From the NCBI RefSeq assembly GCF_003818115.1, contig NZ_RPOI01000017.1, positions 1 through 64,000 of the forward strand: 64,000 nt of DNA, read 5' to 3'. Made by a program: the position numbers and the translations under genes. Positions within the stretch are counted from its first letter, which is position 1. Each line of letters starts with the position of its first letter. Origin of the DNA: Citrobacter youngae (GTDB lineage Bacteria; Pseudomonadota; Gammaproteobacteria; Enterobacterales; Enterobacteriaceae). Below, in pieces: positions 9,979 through 20,290 of this stretch. The notes beneath the pieces were generated by a model that saw only the letters and a program-made list of their open reading frames with translations, did no database searches and was not told the DNA's origin.

Positions 9979-12513
9979 ATGGCGGGGAATGACCGCGAGC
10001 CAATTGGACGTAAAGGGAAACCGTCACGTCCGGTGAAACAAAAGGTGAGCCGTCGTCAACTCAGAGATGACGAGTATGACGACGATTATGATGATGACTA
10101 TGAGGATGAAGAACCGATGCCGCGTAAGGGTAAGGGCAAAGGGCGTAAGCCTCGTGGTAAGCGTGGCTGGTTCTGGCTGCTGGTAAAACTGTCGATCGTC
10201 TTTTTGGTGCTGATCGCGATATATGGCGTGTACCTGGACCAAAAAATCCGTAGCCGCATTGATGGCAAAGTCTGGCAACTGCCTGCGGCTGTTTATGGCC
10301 GGATGGTTAACCTTGAGCCAGAAATGCCCATCGGCAAGAACGAGATGGTGAAACTGCTGGAGGCGACACAGTACCGTCAGGTGACGAAAATGACGCGCCC
10401 GGGCGAATTTACCGTGCAGGCGAAGAGCATTGAGATGATCCGCCGTCCGTTTGATTTCCCGGACAGTAAAGAAGGGCAGGTGCGTGCGCGTCTGACCTTT
10501 GATGGCGATCATCTGGATACTATTGAGAATATGGATAACAACCGCCAGTTCGGTTTCTTCCGTCTCGATCCGCGTTTGATCACCATGCTGTCTTCCCCTA
10601 ACGGTGAGCAGCGTCTGTTCGTTCCGCGTAGCGGCTTCCCGGATTTGTTGGTAGATACGCTGCTGGCGACCGAAGACCGCCATTTCTATGAGCACGACGG
10701 CATCAGCCTCTATTCCATTGGACGTGCGGTGCTGGCGAATCTGACGGCCGGTCGTACGGTGCAGGGGGCCAGTACGCTGACACAGCAACTGGTGAAAAAC
10801 CTGTTCCTGTCCAGCGAGCGCTCGTACTGGCGTAAAGCGAACGAAGCCTATATGGCGCTGATCATGGATGCGCGCTACAGCAAAGACCGCATTCTTGAGC
10901 TGTACATGAACGAAGTTTATCTCGGTCAAAGCGGCGATAATGAAATTCGCGGCTTCCCGCTGGCGAGCCTCTATTATTTCGGTCGTCCGGTGGAAGAACT
11001 GAGTCTCGACCAGCAGGCGTTGCTGGTGGGGATGGTTAAAGGGGCGTCAATCTACAACCCATGGCGTAATCCGAAGCTGGCGCTGGAGCGTCGTAATCTG
11101 GTGCTGCGCCTGCTGCAACAGCAGCAGATTATCGATCAGGACCTGTATGACATGCTGAGCGCGCGCCCGTTAGGCGTGCAGCCGCGTGGCGGGGTGATTT
11201 CACCACAACCAGCGTTTATGCAGATGGTACGCCAGGAGCTACAGGCGAAGCTGGGCGATAAAGTCAAAGATCTCTCCGGTGTGAAAATTTTCACCACCTT
11301 TGATTCCGTGGCACAGGATGCGGCAGAAAAAGCGGCGGTGGAAGGCATTCCGGTGCTGAAGAAACAGCGCAAGCTGAGCGATCTGGAAACCGCGATTGTG
11401 GTCGTTGACCGCTTTAGCGGCGAGGTTCGTGCGATGGTCGGCGGCGCAGAGCCGCAGTTTGCGGGCTATAACCGCGCGATGCAGGCCCGTCGTTCCATCG
11501 GTTCTCTGGCAAAACCGGCAACCTATCTGACGGCGCTGAGTCAGCCGAAGCTGTATCGCCTGAATACCTGGATCGCCGATGCGCCGATTGCGCTGCGCCA
11601 GCCGAACGGTCAGGTGTGGTCACCGCAGAACGATGACCGTCGCTATAGCGAAAGCGGTAAAGTAATGCTGGTGGATGCGTTAACGCGTTCAATGAACGTC
11701 CCGACCGTCAATCTGGGGATGGCGCTGGGCCTGCCCGCGGTTACCGAGACCTGGACGAAACTGGGCGCCCCGAAAGATCAGCTCAATCCGGTTCCGGCGA
11801 TGCTGCTGGGGGCGTTGAACCTGACGCCAATTGAAGTGGCACAGGCGTTCCAGACCATCGCCAGCGGGGGTAACCGTGCGCCATTATCAGCACTGCGTTC
11901 GGTCATTGCTGAAGATGGGACCGTGCTGTATCAAAGCTTCCCGCAGGCAGAGCGCGCAGTGCCTGCACAGGCGGCATATATGACGCTGTGGACCATGCAA
12001 CAGGTGGTTCAACGCGGTACGGGTCGCCAGCTTGGCGCGAAGTACCCAGGGCTGCATCTGGCAGGGAAAACCGGGACCACCAACAACAACGTGGATACCT
12101 GGTTTGCCGGTATCGACGGCAGCCAGGTGACGATTACCTGGGTAGGCCGCGATAACAACCAGCCAACCAAGTTGTACGGTGCCAGCGGCGCGATGTCGAT
12201 TTATCAGCGTTATCTGGCGAACCAGACACCAACACCACTGGTGCTGACGCCGCCGGAGGATGTTGTTGATATGGGCGTAGATTACGACGGTAACTTTGTG
12301 TGCAGTGGTGGTATGCGTACGCTGCCAGTGTGGACTACCGATCCGGATTCGTTGTGTCAGCAAGGTGAGATGCAGCAGCAGTCAGGTAATCCGTTCGATC
12401 AATCAACGCAGTCGCAGCCTCAACAGCAGCAGCAACAACAGCCGCCGCAGCAGGAGAAGAAAGACAGCGACGGCGTCGCAGGTTGGATCAAGGATATGTT
12501 TGGCAGCAACTAA
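9979..12513 (+). CDS. mrcB: Penicillin-binding protein 1B (bifunctional peptidoglycan synthase)
   Basis: PBP1B polymerises and cross-links peptidoglycan at the inner membrane. The order is an acidic, Asp/Tyr-rich cytoplasmic tail, a basic stretch, one membrane segment (about residues 68-90), the UB2H domain, a glycosyltransferase domain with '[14 protein letters not shown]' (catalytic Glu), and a transpeptidase domain with 'RSIGSLAKP' (catalytic Ser) and 'AGKTGTT'. The tail ends in a glutamine run. I chose the ATG at 9979 (844 residues) because GGAGA precedes it; the in-frame ATG at 9961 would add six residues. Met47 matches the internal start of the short isoform known in E. coli. Confidence 0.97.
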   Translation: MAGNDREPIGRKGKPSRPVKQKVSRRQLRDDEYDDDYDDDYEDEEPMPRKGKGKGRKPRGKRGWFWLLVKLSIVFLVLIAIYGVYLDQKIRSRIDGKVWQLPAAVYGRMVNLEPEMPIGKNEMVKLLEATQYRQVTKMTRPGEFTVQAKSIEMIRRPFDFPDSKEGQVRARLTFDGDHLDTIENMDNNRQFGFFRLDPRLITMLSSPNGEQRLFVPRSGFPDLLVDTLLATEDRHFYEHDGISLYSIGRAVLANLTAGRTVQGASTLTQQLVKNLFLSSERSYWRKANEAYMALIMDARYSKDRILELYMNEVYLGQSGDNEIRGFPLASLYYFGRPVEELSLDQQALLVGMVKGASIYNPWRNPKLALERRNLVLRLLQQQQIIDQDLYDMLSARPLGVQPRGGVISPQPAFMQMVRQELQAKLGDKVKDLSGVKIFTTFDSVAQDAAEKAAVEGIPVLKKQRKLSDLETAIVVVDRFSGEVRAMVGGAEPQFAGYNRAMQARRSIGSLAKPATYLTALSQPKLYRLNTWIADAPIALRQPNGQVWSPQNDDRRYSESGKVMLVDALTRSMNVPTVNLGMALGLPAVTETWTKLGAPKDQLNPVPAMLLGALNLTPIEVAQAFQTIASGGNRAPLSALRSVIAEDGTVLYQSFPQAERAVPAQAAYMTLWTMQQVVQRGTGRQLGAKYPGLHLAGKTGTTNNNVDTWFAGIDGSQVTITWVGRDNNQPTKLYGASGAMSIYQRYLANQTPTPLVLTPPEDVVDMGVDYDGNFVCSGGMRTLPVWTTDPDSLCQQGEMQQQSGNPFDQSTQSQPQQQQQQQPPQQEKKDSDGVAGWIKDMFGSN

Positions 12514-12523
12514 TGCCTACCTC

Positions 12524-12550
12524 AAAACCCGCTCCGGCGGGTTTTTCTTT
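12524..12550 (+). terminator. mrcB terminator
   Basis: An AAAACCCGC/GCGGGTTTTT-type hairpin with a short loop starts 11 bases after the mrcB stop and runs into a T-rich tail. Confidence 0.88.
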
Positions 12551-12572
12551 TGACGCCATTCGGTTTTGTTTT

Positions 12573-12604
12573 GCCTGATGGCGCTGCGCTTATCAGGCCT
12601 ACGG
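12573..12604. repeat. REP element, mrcB-fhuA spacer
   Basis: The palindrome begins GCCTGATGGCGC and ends GCTTATCAGGCCTACGG, a standard enterobacterial REP unit. It lies in the 306-base spacer 12514-12819. That spacer holds the mrcB terminator, this repeat, an A+T-rich stretch without genes, and the fhuA promoter with its Fur site. Confidence 0.85.
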
Positions 12605-12766
12605 AATTTGAGCAGCCGTGTCGCTATCCGGTACGTCTTCCGTTAAAACATTTCAGCTTAATTTATTAACCCTTTCTTTTCATCTGGTTATTTCTTAACC
12701 CCTTAGTTTTAGTAGGGGCGCGTAGTGCTTGCGATCGCAACAGCGTTTCGAATATCATGCTCCCGT

Positions 12767-12783
12767 TATAATAATAATTCTCG
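12767..12783 (+). promoter_or_regulatory. fhuA -10 element and Fur box
   Basis: A TATAAT at 12767-12772 is overlapped by a 7-1-7 Fur-type palindrome, TAATAAT-A-ATTCTCG (12769-12783), close to TGATAAT-N-ATTATCA. This placement lets Fe-Fur block RNA polymerase, as expected for ferrichrome uptake genes. The -35 region is weak and I do not assign it. Confidence 0.7.
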
Positions 12784-12819
12784 TTTACGTTATCATTCAC
12801 TTTCATCAGAGAAATACCA

Positions 12820-15038
12820 ATGGCGCGTCTTAAAACTGCTCAGCCAAACTCCTCACTGCGCAAAATTGCAGTCGTGGTAGCCACAGCGGTTAGCGGCATG
12901 TCTGTGTATGCACAGGCGGCGGTTCAACCGAAAGAAGAAACAATCACCGTAACCGCAGCACCTGCCGCACAAGAAAGCGCATGGGGGCCTTCGCCGACGA
13001 TTGCCGCGAAGCGTTCCGCCACCGCAACCAAGACTGATACGCCTATCGAAAAGACCCCGCAGTCTGTTTCGGTTGTGACGCGTGAAGAGATGGATACCAA
13101 GCAACCGGCTACAGTAAAAGAAGCCATTGCTTATACACCCGGTGTTTTTGCTACCCGTGGTAGCTCTTCCACCTATGATGTAGTGACGATTCGTGGTTTT
13201 ACCTCTCCAACCACGGTCAACACCAACCAGTATCTTGATGGCATGAAACTTCAGGGGAATAACTACTCTGAAGTATCTATGGACCCGTATTTTCTGGAAC
13301 GCGTAGAAGTGATGCGCGGGCCGACTTCAGTGCTGTACGGCAACAGCAACCCTGGCGGCATCGTCAGTATGGTGAGCAAACGTCCGACAACAGAACCACT
13401 GAAAGAAGTGCAGTTTAAAATGGGGACGAACAACCTCTGGCAAACTGGTTTCGATTTTAGCGACGCTATTGATGATGACGGCGTGTGGTCATACCGTTTA
13501 ACAGGGCTGGGTAATAGCCAGAACTCTCAGCAGGAGATGTCAAAATCAACGCGTTACGCAGTTGCACCTGCGTTTAGCTGGCGTCCTGATGATAAAACAG
13601 ATTTCACCTTCCTGAGTAATTTCCAGAACGATCCGTACGCGGGTTATTATGGCTGGTTGCCGCGTGAAGGTACGCTTGTTCCGTATTACGATGCAATGGT
13701 AATCCGCACAAGCTGCCGACTGATTTCAATGAAGGTGAAGCGGATAACAAGATGGCTCGCCGCCAGCAGATGGTTGGCTACAACTTCTCACATGCCTTTA
13801 ACGACACCTTCACCGTGCGCCAGAACCTGCGTTATGACAAGGTGAAAACGCTCTACCGTTCTGTATATGGTTTTGGCTATAGTCAGCCTGGTGAGATTAT
13901 CCGTAAATACGTTCGTTCTGATGAAGATCTCAATGCATTTACCGTTGATACCCAGCTCCAGTCTGCTTTTGCCACTGGTGATGTCGCACATACTCTGCTG
14001 ACCGGTGTTGATTACTCGCGTATGCGTAACGATGTCAATGCGCTGTATGGCGATGCCGATCCGTTAAATATGCAGAACCCTCAGTACGGTAACCCGAATA
14101 TTGATGTCAGCGGACCGTATGCTAAGTACGCCGTGTTAAACCGTATGGAACAGACCGGACTTTACGCCCAGGACCAGATGGAATGGGATAAGTGGGTGCT
14201 GACACTGGGCGGCCGCTACGATTTCGCAACTACCTCCACGTTGACCCGCTCCAGTAATTCACTGGCCGAAGTGAACGATCAGCAGTTTACCTGGCGTGGT
14301 GGTGTTAACTATCTGTTTGACAATGGTATTTCTCCGTACTTCAGCTATAGCGAATCGTTTGAACCGACATCCGGTTCAACGAAAGAAGGCAAACCGTTCG
14401 ATCCGTCGCGTGGTAAGCAGTACGAAGCCGGTGTGAAGTATGTTCCGAAGGATATGCCCGTTGTACTGACGGCGGCTGTGTACCAACTGACGAAAGATAA
14501 AAACCTGACGGCGGACCCGAACGATCCTACGGGTCTGTACAGCGTCCAGACTGGAGAGATTCGTTCACGCGGTATTGAACTGGAAGCAAAGGCAGCCGTA
14601 AATGCCAATATTAACGTTACGGCGGCTTACAGCTACACGGATGCGGAATATACCGAAGACACTATCTTTAAGGGGCAACGACCGGCGGAAGTACCACGTA
14701 ATCAGGCTTCGTTATGGACCGATTACACGTTCTATGAATCAGCACTTAGCGGTTTGACCATTGGGGCTGGTGTGCGTTATACCGGTTCAACGGTGAGTTA
14801 TTACAAAAACGATACTGCCTCAGGGAATAAAAACGATTCGTTTAATGTGGGCGGTTATACCGTTGCTGATGCCATGGTGAAATACGATCTGGCCCGTTTC
14901 GGTATGGCTGGTTCGTCCGTTGCCGTAAACGTCAACAACCTGTTTAATCGTGAATATGTTTCCAGTTGCTATAGCGAATACGCATGTTACTGGGGCGCAG
15001 AACGTCAGGTCGTTGCAACCGCAACCTTCCGTTTCTAA
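12820..15038 (+). pseudogene. fhuA: Ferrichrome outer-membrane receptor FhuA, frameshifted
   Basis: FhuA is the TonB-dependent ferrichrome receptor, also used by phages T1, T5 and phi80, colicin M and albomycin. Reading starts well: a signal peptide (residues 1-33), the TonB box 'ETITVTAA', the plug domain and the first barrel strands. After codon 291 (GAT at 13690-13692) the frame runs off into unrelated residues and stops at 13845. The true frame resumes at 13695 (N-G-N-P-H-K-L-P-T-D-F-N-E-G) and continues to the normal C-terminus '..VATATFRF'. One extra base at 13693-13697, for example GCAATGG to GCAAATGG, would restore a 739-residue receptor. No slippery sequence is visible. It may be a real inactivation or a sequencing error. 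Confidence 0.93.
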
Positions 15039-15046
15039 TTTCTTTT

Positions 15047-15070
15047 GGGCACGCTTTGCGTGCCCGTTTT
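15047..15070 (+). terminator. Hairpin between fhuA and fhuC
   Basis: GGGCACGC/GCGTGCCC with a TTT loop (15047-15065) is followed by GTTTT, starting nine bases after the fhuA stop. It looks like an intrinsic terminator that lowers fhuCDB expression relative to fhuA; read-through is probably partial. Confidence 0.75.
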
Positions 15071-15084
15071 ACAAGTTGGCTGCT

Positions 15085-15882
15085 ATGCAGGAAAACAGAT
15101 CCCATCCCGACACGACGTTTGCGTTGAAGAATGTCTCCTTCCGTGTGCCTGGCCGCACGCTTTTGCATCCTCTCTCGTTAACCTTTCCCGTGGGTAAAGT
15201 GACCGGTCTTATCGGCCACAACGGCTCCGGTAAATCCACCTTATTGAAAATGCTGGGACGCCATCAGCCGCCGTCAGAAGGTGAAATCCTGCTTGATGAG
15301 CAGCCGCTGGAGAGCTGGAGCAGCAAAGCGTTTGCCCGTAAGGTTGCCTATTTACCGCAGCAGTTACCGCAGGCTGAGGGGATGACGGTACGTGAGCTGG
15401 TGGCGATTGGGCGTTATCCGTGGCATGGCGCGCTGGGACGTTTTGGCGTGGCTGACAGAGAAAAAGTAGAAGAGGCTATTTCGCTGGTCGGCTTAAAGCC
15501 GCTGGCGCATCGCCTGGTAGATAGCTTGTCTGGCGGCGAGCGTCAACGTGCGTGGATCGCCATGCTGGTGGCGCAGGACAGCCGCTGCCTGCTGCTTGAT
15601 GAACCAACTTCCGCGCTGGATATCGCTCATCAGGTTGACGTACTGGCGCTGGTGCATCGCTTAAGTCAGCAGCGCGGGCTGACGGTGATTGCGGTGCTGC
15701 ATGATATCAACATGGCGGCCCGCTACTGTGATTACTTAGTTGCGCTGCGCGGTGGTGACATGATTGCACAAGGGACGCCTGCTGAACTGATGCGCAGTGA
15801 AACTCTGGAACAGATTTACGGTATCCCGATGGGCATTTTGCCGCATCCGGCCGGTGCCGCACCCGTGAGTTTTGTCTATTAA
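15085..15882 (+). CDS. fhuC: Ferric hydroxamate ABC transporter ATP-binding protein
   Basis: FhuC powers import of ferrichrome and other hydroxamate siderophores through FhuB. It has Walker A 'GHNGSGKST', the ABC signature 'LSGGERQR', Walker B 'CLLLDEPTSALD' and the switch His in 'VLHDINMA'. I chose the ATG at 15085 (265 residues, as in E. coli). The longer frame from 14950 overlaps fhuA and has no family similarity. It is followed immediately by fhuD. Confidence 0.97.
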   Translation: MQENRSHPDTTFALKNVSFRVPGRTLLHPLSLTFPVGKVTGLIGHNGSGKSTLLKMLGRHQPPSEGEILLDEQPLESWSSKAFARKVAYLPQQLPQAEGMTVRELVAIGRYPWHGALGRFGVADREKVEEAISLVGLKPLAHRLVDSLSGGERQRAWIAMLVAQDSRCLLLDEPTSALDIAHQVDVLALVHRLSQQRGLTVIAVLHDINMAARYCDYLVALRGGDMIAQGTPAELMRSETLEQIYGIPMGILPHPAGAAPVSFVY

Positions 15883-16772
15883 TGATTGAATTACATCATA
15901 TTACCCGTCGGCGGCTGCTTGCGGCGATGGTGCTGTCGCCGCTGCTGTGGCGGATGAATACGGCACACGCTGCGGCGGTTGATACGCAGCGCATTGTGGC
16001 GCTGGAATGGCTACCGGTGGAACTACTGCTGGCGCTGGGTATTACGCCGTATGGCATCGCGGATATCCCTAACTACAAGCTGTGGGTCAGTGAGCCCCCG
16101 TTGCCGGATTCGGTGATTGACGTCGGGCTACGTACGGAGCCCAATCTCGAACTGTTGACCGAAATGAAACCCTCGTTTTTGCTGTGGTCGGCAGGCTATG
16201 GTCCTTCCCCTGAAAAGCTGGCGCGGATTGCGCCTGGCCGGGGATTTAACTTCAGTGATGGTAAAAAGCCGCTGGCCGTTGCGCGACAATCGCTGCAGGA
16301 AATGGCGCAACTGTTCAATCTGCAAGCCTCTGCTGAACGCCATCTGACCGAGTACGATCGTTTTATCGCCAGCCTGAAACCGCGCTTCATTCAACGCGGC
16401 GCGCGTCCCGTGCTCCTGACATCCCTGCTTGATTCGCGACATATGCTGGTGTTTGGCCCAAACAGCCTGTTTCAGGACGTGCTGGATGAGTACGGGATCC
16501 GCAACGCCTGGCAAGGCGAAACCAACTTTTGGGGCAGCACCGCAGTAGGAATTGATCGGCTTGCCGCCTACAAAGATGTTGATGTGCTGTGCTTCGATCA
16601 CGGTAACAACAGGGATATGCAGGCACTGATGTCCACACCGTTGTGGCAGGCGATGCCATTTGTTCGCGCCGGACGTTTTCAGCGTGTTCCCGCCGTCTGG
16701 TTCTATGGTGCAACGCTGTCCGCGATGCATTTTGCCCGCATTCTGGATAATGCGCTGGGAGGCAAAGCGTGA
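15882..16772 (+). CDS. fhuD: Ferric hydroxamate periplasmic binding protein
   Basis: FhuD carries hydroxamate siderophores from FhuA to FhuB in the periplasm. The 296-residue product starts with a twin-arginine-type signal ('TRRRLLAAM' then a hydrophobic run and A-H-A), as in E. coli. The long-helix binding-protein fold is supported by 'IVALEWLPVELLLALG', 'MKPSFLLWSAGYGPSP' and 'YKDVDVLCFDH'. The start overlaps the fhuC stop by one base, and the end overlaps fhuB in GTGA, so all three are translated together. Confidence 0.97.
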   Translation: MIELHHITRRRLLAAMVLSPLLWRMNTAHAAAVDTQRIVALEWLPVELLLALGITPYGIADIPNYKLWVSEPPLPDSVIDVGLRTEPNLELLTEMKPSFLLWSAGYGPSPEKLARIAPGRGFNFSDGKKPLAVARQSLQEMAQLFNLQASAERHLTEYDRFIASLKPRFIQRGARPVLLTSLLDSRHMLVFGPNSLFQDVLDEYGIRNAWQGETNFWGSTAVGIDRLAAYKDVDVLCFDHGNNRDMQALMSTPLWQAMPFVRAGRFQRVPAVWFYGATLSAMHFARILDNALGGKA

Positions 16773-18751
16773 GTAAACGAATTGCGCTGTTCCCAACGCT
16801 TCTTCTGGCGGTTCTGTTTGTCGCTGCCTGTTGGCTGACCTGGGTAAACTTCTCTGTTGCGTTACCGCGCAGTCAGTGGCAACAGGCTATCTGGTCACCG
16901 GATATCAATGCTATTGAGCAGATGGTTTTCCACTACAGTCTGCTGCCGAGGCTGGCGATTTCACTACTGGTTGGTGCCGGACTGGGGCTGGTCGGCGTCT
17001 TGTTTCAGCAGGTGCTGCGTAACCCGCTGGCAGAGCCAACCACGCTGGGCGTCGCAACCGGTGCGCAGTTGGGCATTACCGTCACCACGCTATGGGCGAT
17101 TCCCGGTGCGCTGACCACGCAATTTGCGGCGCTGGCCGGGGCATGTGTTGTTGGGGCACTGGTGTTTGGCGTTGCCTGGGGCAAACGTCTTTCTCCGGTG
17201 ACGCTGATCCTTGCCGGGCTGGTGGTCAGCCTGTACTGCGGGGCAATTAACCAGTTGATGGTTATCTTCCATCACGATCAGCTGCAAAGCATGTTTTTAT
17301 GGAGCAGCGGTACGCTAACCCAAACCGACTGGAGCGGCGTACAGCGCTTGTGGCCGCAGTTGCTGGGCGGCGTGATGCTGACGCTGCTGTTACTGCGCCC
17401 GATGACGCTGATGGGATTGGATGACGGCGTGGCGCGTAACCTCGGTCTGGCGCTGTCGCTGGCGCGCCTGGCGTCATTAACGCTGGCGATTGTGCTGAGT
17501 GCTTTGCTGGTTAACGCGGTGGGGATTATCGGTTTTATCGGCCTGTTTGCACCGCTGCTGGCGAAAATGCTCGGCGCGCGGCGTTTGTTGGCGCGTCTGA
17601 TGCTGGCTCCGCTGATTGGGGCATTGATCCTCTGGCTCTCTGACCAAATTATTCTGTGGCTGACCCGCGTATGGATGGAAGTCTCCACTGGTTCGGTGAC
17701 GGCGCTGATTGGCGCGCCATTGCTGCTGTGGCTGTTGCCGCGCCTTAGAAGTATGAGCGCGCCGGATATGAATGCCAGCAACCGTATCGCCGCTGAGCGT
17801 CAGCATGTACTGATGTTTGCCCTGGCAGGCGGGGCGATATTGCTGCTGACCGTTATTGTGGCGCTCGCGTTTGGTCGCGATGCGCACGGCTGGACATGGG
17901 CCAGTGGTGCAATGCTGGATGAGTTGATGCCCTGGCGCTGGCCGCGTATTCTGGCTGCACTGGTGGCTGGCGTAATGCTGGCTGTGGCGGGTTGTATTAT
18001 TCAGCGTCTGACCGGAAACCCAATGGCCAGCCCGGAAGTATTAGGCATTAGTTCCGGGGCGGCATTTGGCGTGGTGTTAATGCTATTTCTGGTCCCCGGA
18101 AATGCCTTTGGCTGGCTGATGCCGGCCGGGAGCCTCGGGGCGGCAGCCACCTTGCTTATTATTATGATTGCCGCCGGGCGCGGGGGCTTTTCACCGCACC
18201 GCATGTTGCTGGCAGGGATGGCGCTCAGCACGGCGTTTACAATGCTGCTGATGATGCTGCAGGCCAGCGGCGATCCGCGCATGGCGGGTGTGTTGACCTG
18301 GATCTCCGGTTCAACCTATAACGCGACGGGCGAACAGGTGCTGCGCACCGGAATTGTAATGGTTATCCTGCTGGCAATGACGCCGCTGTGCCGTCGTTGG
18401 CTGACGATTTTACCGCTTGGCGGCGATACGGCGCGGGCTGTAGGTATGGCTATTACGCCGTCGCGAGTAGGATTACTGCTGTTGGCGGCGGGGCTGACGG
18501 CAACAGCCACCATGACCATTGGTCCGTTGAGCTTTGTCGGGCTGATGGCTCCGCATATTGCCCGTATGATGGGCTTTCGCCGGGCGATGCCGCATATGCT
18601 GATTTCGGCGCTGGCGGGAGGCGTGTTGCTGGTGTTTGCCGACTGGTGTGGGCGTATGGTGCTGTTTCCGTATCAGATCCCAGCGGGACTGCTGTCGACG
18701 TTTATTGGCGCGCCGTACTTTATCTATCTGCTGAGAAAACAGAGTCGTTAA
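16769..18751 (+). CDS. fhuB: Ferric hydroxamate ABC transporter permease
   Basis: FhuB is the inner-membrane permease. Its 660 residues are a tandem fusion of two FecCD-type permease halves (about 1-330 and 331-660), each rich in membrane segments. Each half carries the paired motifs 'NPLAEPTTLGVATGA' or 'NPMASPEVLGISSGA' and the 'GFIGLFAPLLAKML' or 'FVGLMAPHIARMM' loop that contacts FhuC. The start is GTG at 16769. If fhuA is truly inactive here, FhuCDB could still serve other hydroxamate receptors. Confidence 0.97.
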   Translation: MSKRIALFPTLLLAVLFVAACWLTWVNFSVALPRSQWQQAIWSPDINAIEQMVFHYSLLPRLAISLLVGAGLGLVGVLFQQVLRNPLAEPTTLGVATGAQLGITVTTLWAIPGALTTQFAALAGACVVGALVFGVAWGKRLSPVTLILAGLVVSLYCGAINQLMVIFHHDQLQSMFLWSSGTLTQTDWSGVQRLWPQLLGGVMLTLLLLRPMTLMGLDDGVARNLGLALSLARLASLTLAIVLSALLVNAVGIIGFIGLFAPLLAKMLGARRLLARLMLAPLIGALILWLSDQIILWLTRVWMEVSTGSVTALIGAPLLLWLLPRLRSMSAPDMNASNRIAAERQHVLMFALAGGAILLLTVIVALAFGRDAHGWTWASGAMLDELMPWRWPRILAALVAGVMLAVAGCIIQRLTGNPMASPEVLGISSGAAFGVVLMLFLVPGNAFGWLMPAGSLGAAATLLIIMIAAGRGGFSPHRMLLAGMALSTAFTMLLMMLQASGDPRMAGVLTWISGSTYNATGEQVLRTGIVMVILLAMTPLCRRWLTILPLGGDTARAVGMAITPSRVGLLLLAAGLTATATMTIGPLSFVGLMAPHIARMMGFRRAMPHMLISALAGGVLLVFADWCGRMVLFPYQIPAGLLSTFIGAPYFIYLLRKQSR

Positions 18752-18753
18752 TT

Positions 18754-18834
18754 ATGCCGGATGGCGGCATAACTGCCTTATCCGGCCTACGGGGGCAAAT
18801 GTAGGCCGGATAAGCGTAAGCGCCACCCGGCAAT
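18754..18834. repeat. BIME: two inverted REP units between fhuB and hemL
   Basis: One REP (ATGCCGGATGGCGGCATAA to CCGGCCTACG) is followed by a second in the opposite direction (TGTAGGCCGGATAAGCG to CACCCGGCAAT). They fill the gap between the convergent genes fhuB and hemL and may act in termination or mRNA 3'-end protection. Confidence 0.88.
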
Positions 18835-18841
18835 TCATCAC

Positions 18842-20122
18842 TTACAATTTCGCAAACACCCGGCGTGCGGCGTCGATGGTGTTATTGATATCTTCTTCAC
18901 TGTGCGCCACGGACATAAAGCCCGCTTCGAAGGCGGACGGCGCCAGGTAAACGCCTTCATCCAGCATCATGTGGAAGAAACGCTTGAAGCGTTCAACATC
19001 GCAGGCCATCACGTCCTGATAGCAGGTCACGGTTTTGGCATCGGTGAAGAAAATCCCGAACATCCCGCCGACATGGTTAACCACCAGTGGAATATTTGCT
19101 TCTTCGGCAGCTTCCAGCAGACCTTCCGCCAGACGCGTCGTCAGTTCGTTCAACGTCTCATGAATCCCCGGCTGGGCGACTTCATTCAGACAGGCGAATC
19201 CGGCCGCCATCGCAATTGGATTACCGGACAGCGTACCCGCCTGGTAAACCGGCCCGGTTGGGGCCAGGGCATCCATCACATCACGACGGCCGCCAAATGC
19301 GCCAACGGGCATGCCGCCGCCGATGATTTTGCCAAGACAAGTCAGATCCGGCACGACGCCGTAATAATCCTGCGCACCGGCCAGCGCCACGCGGAAACCG
19401 GTCATCACTTCATCGATGATCAACAGCGCGCCAAACTCATCGCACAGCGCACGCAGGCCTGGCAGGAATTCCGGCAGCGGCGGGATGCAGTTCATGTTGC
19501 CCGCGACCGGCTCAACGATGATGCAGGCGATCTCCTGCGGATACTGTTCGAATGCCGCACGTACTGAGGCAAGATCGTTATAGGTGCAGGTCAGGGTGTG
19601 TTTCGCGAAATCAGCCGGAACGCCCGGGGAGTTCGGCTGACCCAGCGTTAACGCGCCGGAACCGGCTTTGACCAGCAGACAGTCGGCATGACCGTGGTAG
19701 CAGCCTTCAAATTTGATGATCTTATCGCGACCGGTGAAACCGCGCGCCAGACGGATCGCGCTCATTGTGGCTTCGGTACCGGAGTTCACCATACGTACCA
19801 TATCCATGGTTGGCACTAACTCAGTGACCAGCGCCGCCATTTTTACTTCCATTTCGGTCGGCGCGCCGAAGCTTAAACCGCGCTCTGCCGCTTCAATCAC
19901 GGCATTGCGAATTGCCGGGTGGTTGTGACCCAGCACCATCGGCCCCCAGGAGCCGACATAATCGATATAGGCTTTACCATCGACATCATACAGATATGCG
20001 CCGTCAGCTTTTTCAATAAACAGCGGAGTACCACCCACGCCAGTAAAGGCGCGAACGGGGGAGTTAACGCCGCCGGGGATAAGTTCGCGTGCTGCGCTGT
20101 AGAGGTTTTCAGACTTACTCAT
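18842..20122 (-). CDS. hemL: Glutamate-1-semialdehyde 2,1-aminomutase
   Basis: HemL converts glutamate-1-semialdehyde to 5-aminolevulinate, the second step of the C5 haem pathway. The 426-residue protein is a fold-type I PLP enzyme: '[15 protein letters not shown]' binds phosphate, '[12 protein letters not shown]' contains the cofactor Asp, and the PLP lysine lies in '[17 protein letters not shown]' (about residue 265). It is divergent from clcA with a 168-base spacer. The window has no Salmonella-type fimbrial genes between fhuB and hemL. Confidence 0.98.
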   Translation of the reverse strand: MSKSENLYSAARELIPGGVNSPVRAFTGVGGTPLFIEKADGAYLYDVDGKAYIDYVGSWGPMVLGHNHPAIRNAVIEAAERGLSFGAPTEMEVKMAALVTELVPTMDMVRMVNSGTEATMSAIRLARGFTGRDKIIKFEGCYHGHADCLLVKAGSGALTLGQPNSPGVPADFAKHTLTCTYNDLASVRAAFEQYPQEIACIIVEPVAGNMNCIPPLPEFLPGLRALCDEFGALLIIDEVMTGFRVALAGAQDYYGVVPDLTCLGKIIGGGMPVGAFGGRRDVMDALAPTGPVYQAGTLSGNPIAMAAGFACLNEVAQPGIHETLNELTTRLAEGLLEAAEEANIPLVVNHVGGMFGIFFTDAKTVTCYQDVMACDVERFKRFFHMMLDEGVYLAPSAFEAGFMSVAHSEEDINNTIDAARRVFAKL

Positions 20123-20290
20123 GGATGGGGTCCTGGTTCGTAGAAAAAGTAAATGCCCGCTATTCTAGTTATTCAGAGAAGGTTATGAAAGTTTTGCGTA
20201 TTTGAAACAATACGATTTACAGGGGATTTTCACGAAACGTGCGAGTAGAATGCCGTTTCCGTATTTGTATTACCAATTAATGATTATCTG

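Noticed and set aside
10024-10929. 301-codon antisense frame opposite mrcB
   Set aside because: The product is rich in Ile, Val and His because it reads the Asp-rich PBP1B tail backwards. No ribosome site or domain supports it.
12655-12760. Possible small gene or RNA in the mrcB-fhuA spacer
   Set aside because: I see no start with a ribosome site and no stable hairpin apart from the terminator and REP. The A+T-rich stretch is best seen as promoter upstream region.
13686-13700. Programmed frameshift in fhuA
   Set aside because: No slippery heptamer, stem-loop or stimulatory Shine-Dalgarno is visible at the shift, and FhuA is not known to use recoding. Mutation or sequencing error is simpler.
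14950-15084. N-terminal extension of FhuC into fhuA
   Set aside because: The extension translates fhuA coding sequence and the terminator hairpin in another frame and is not conserved.
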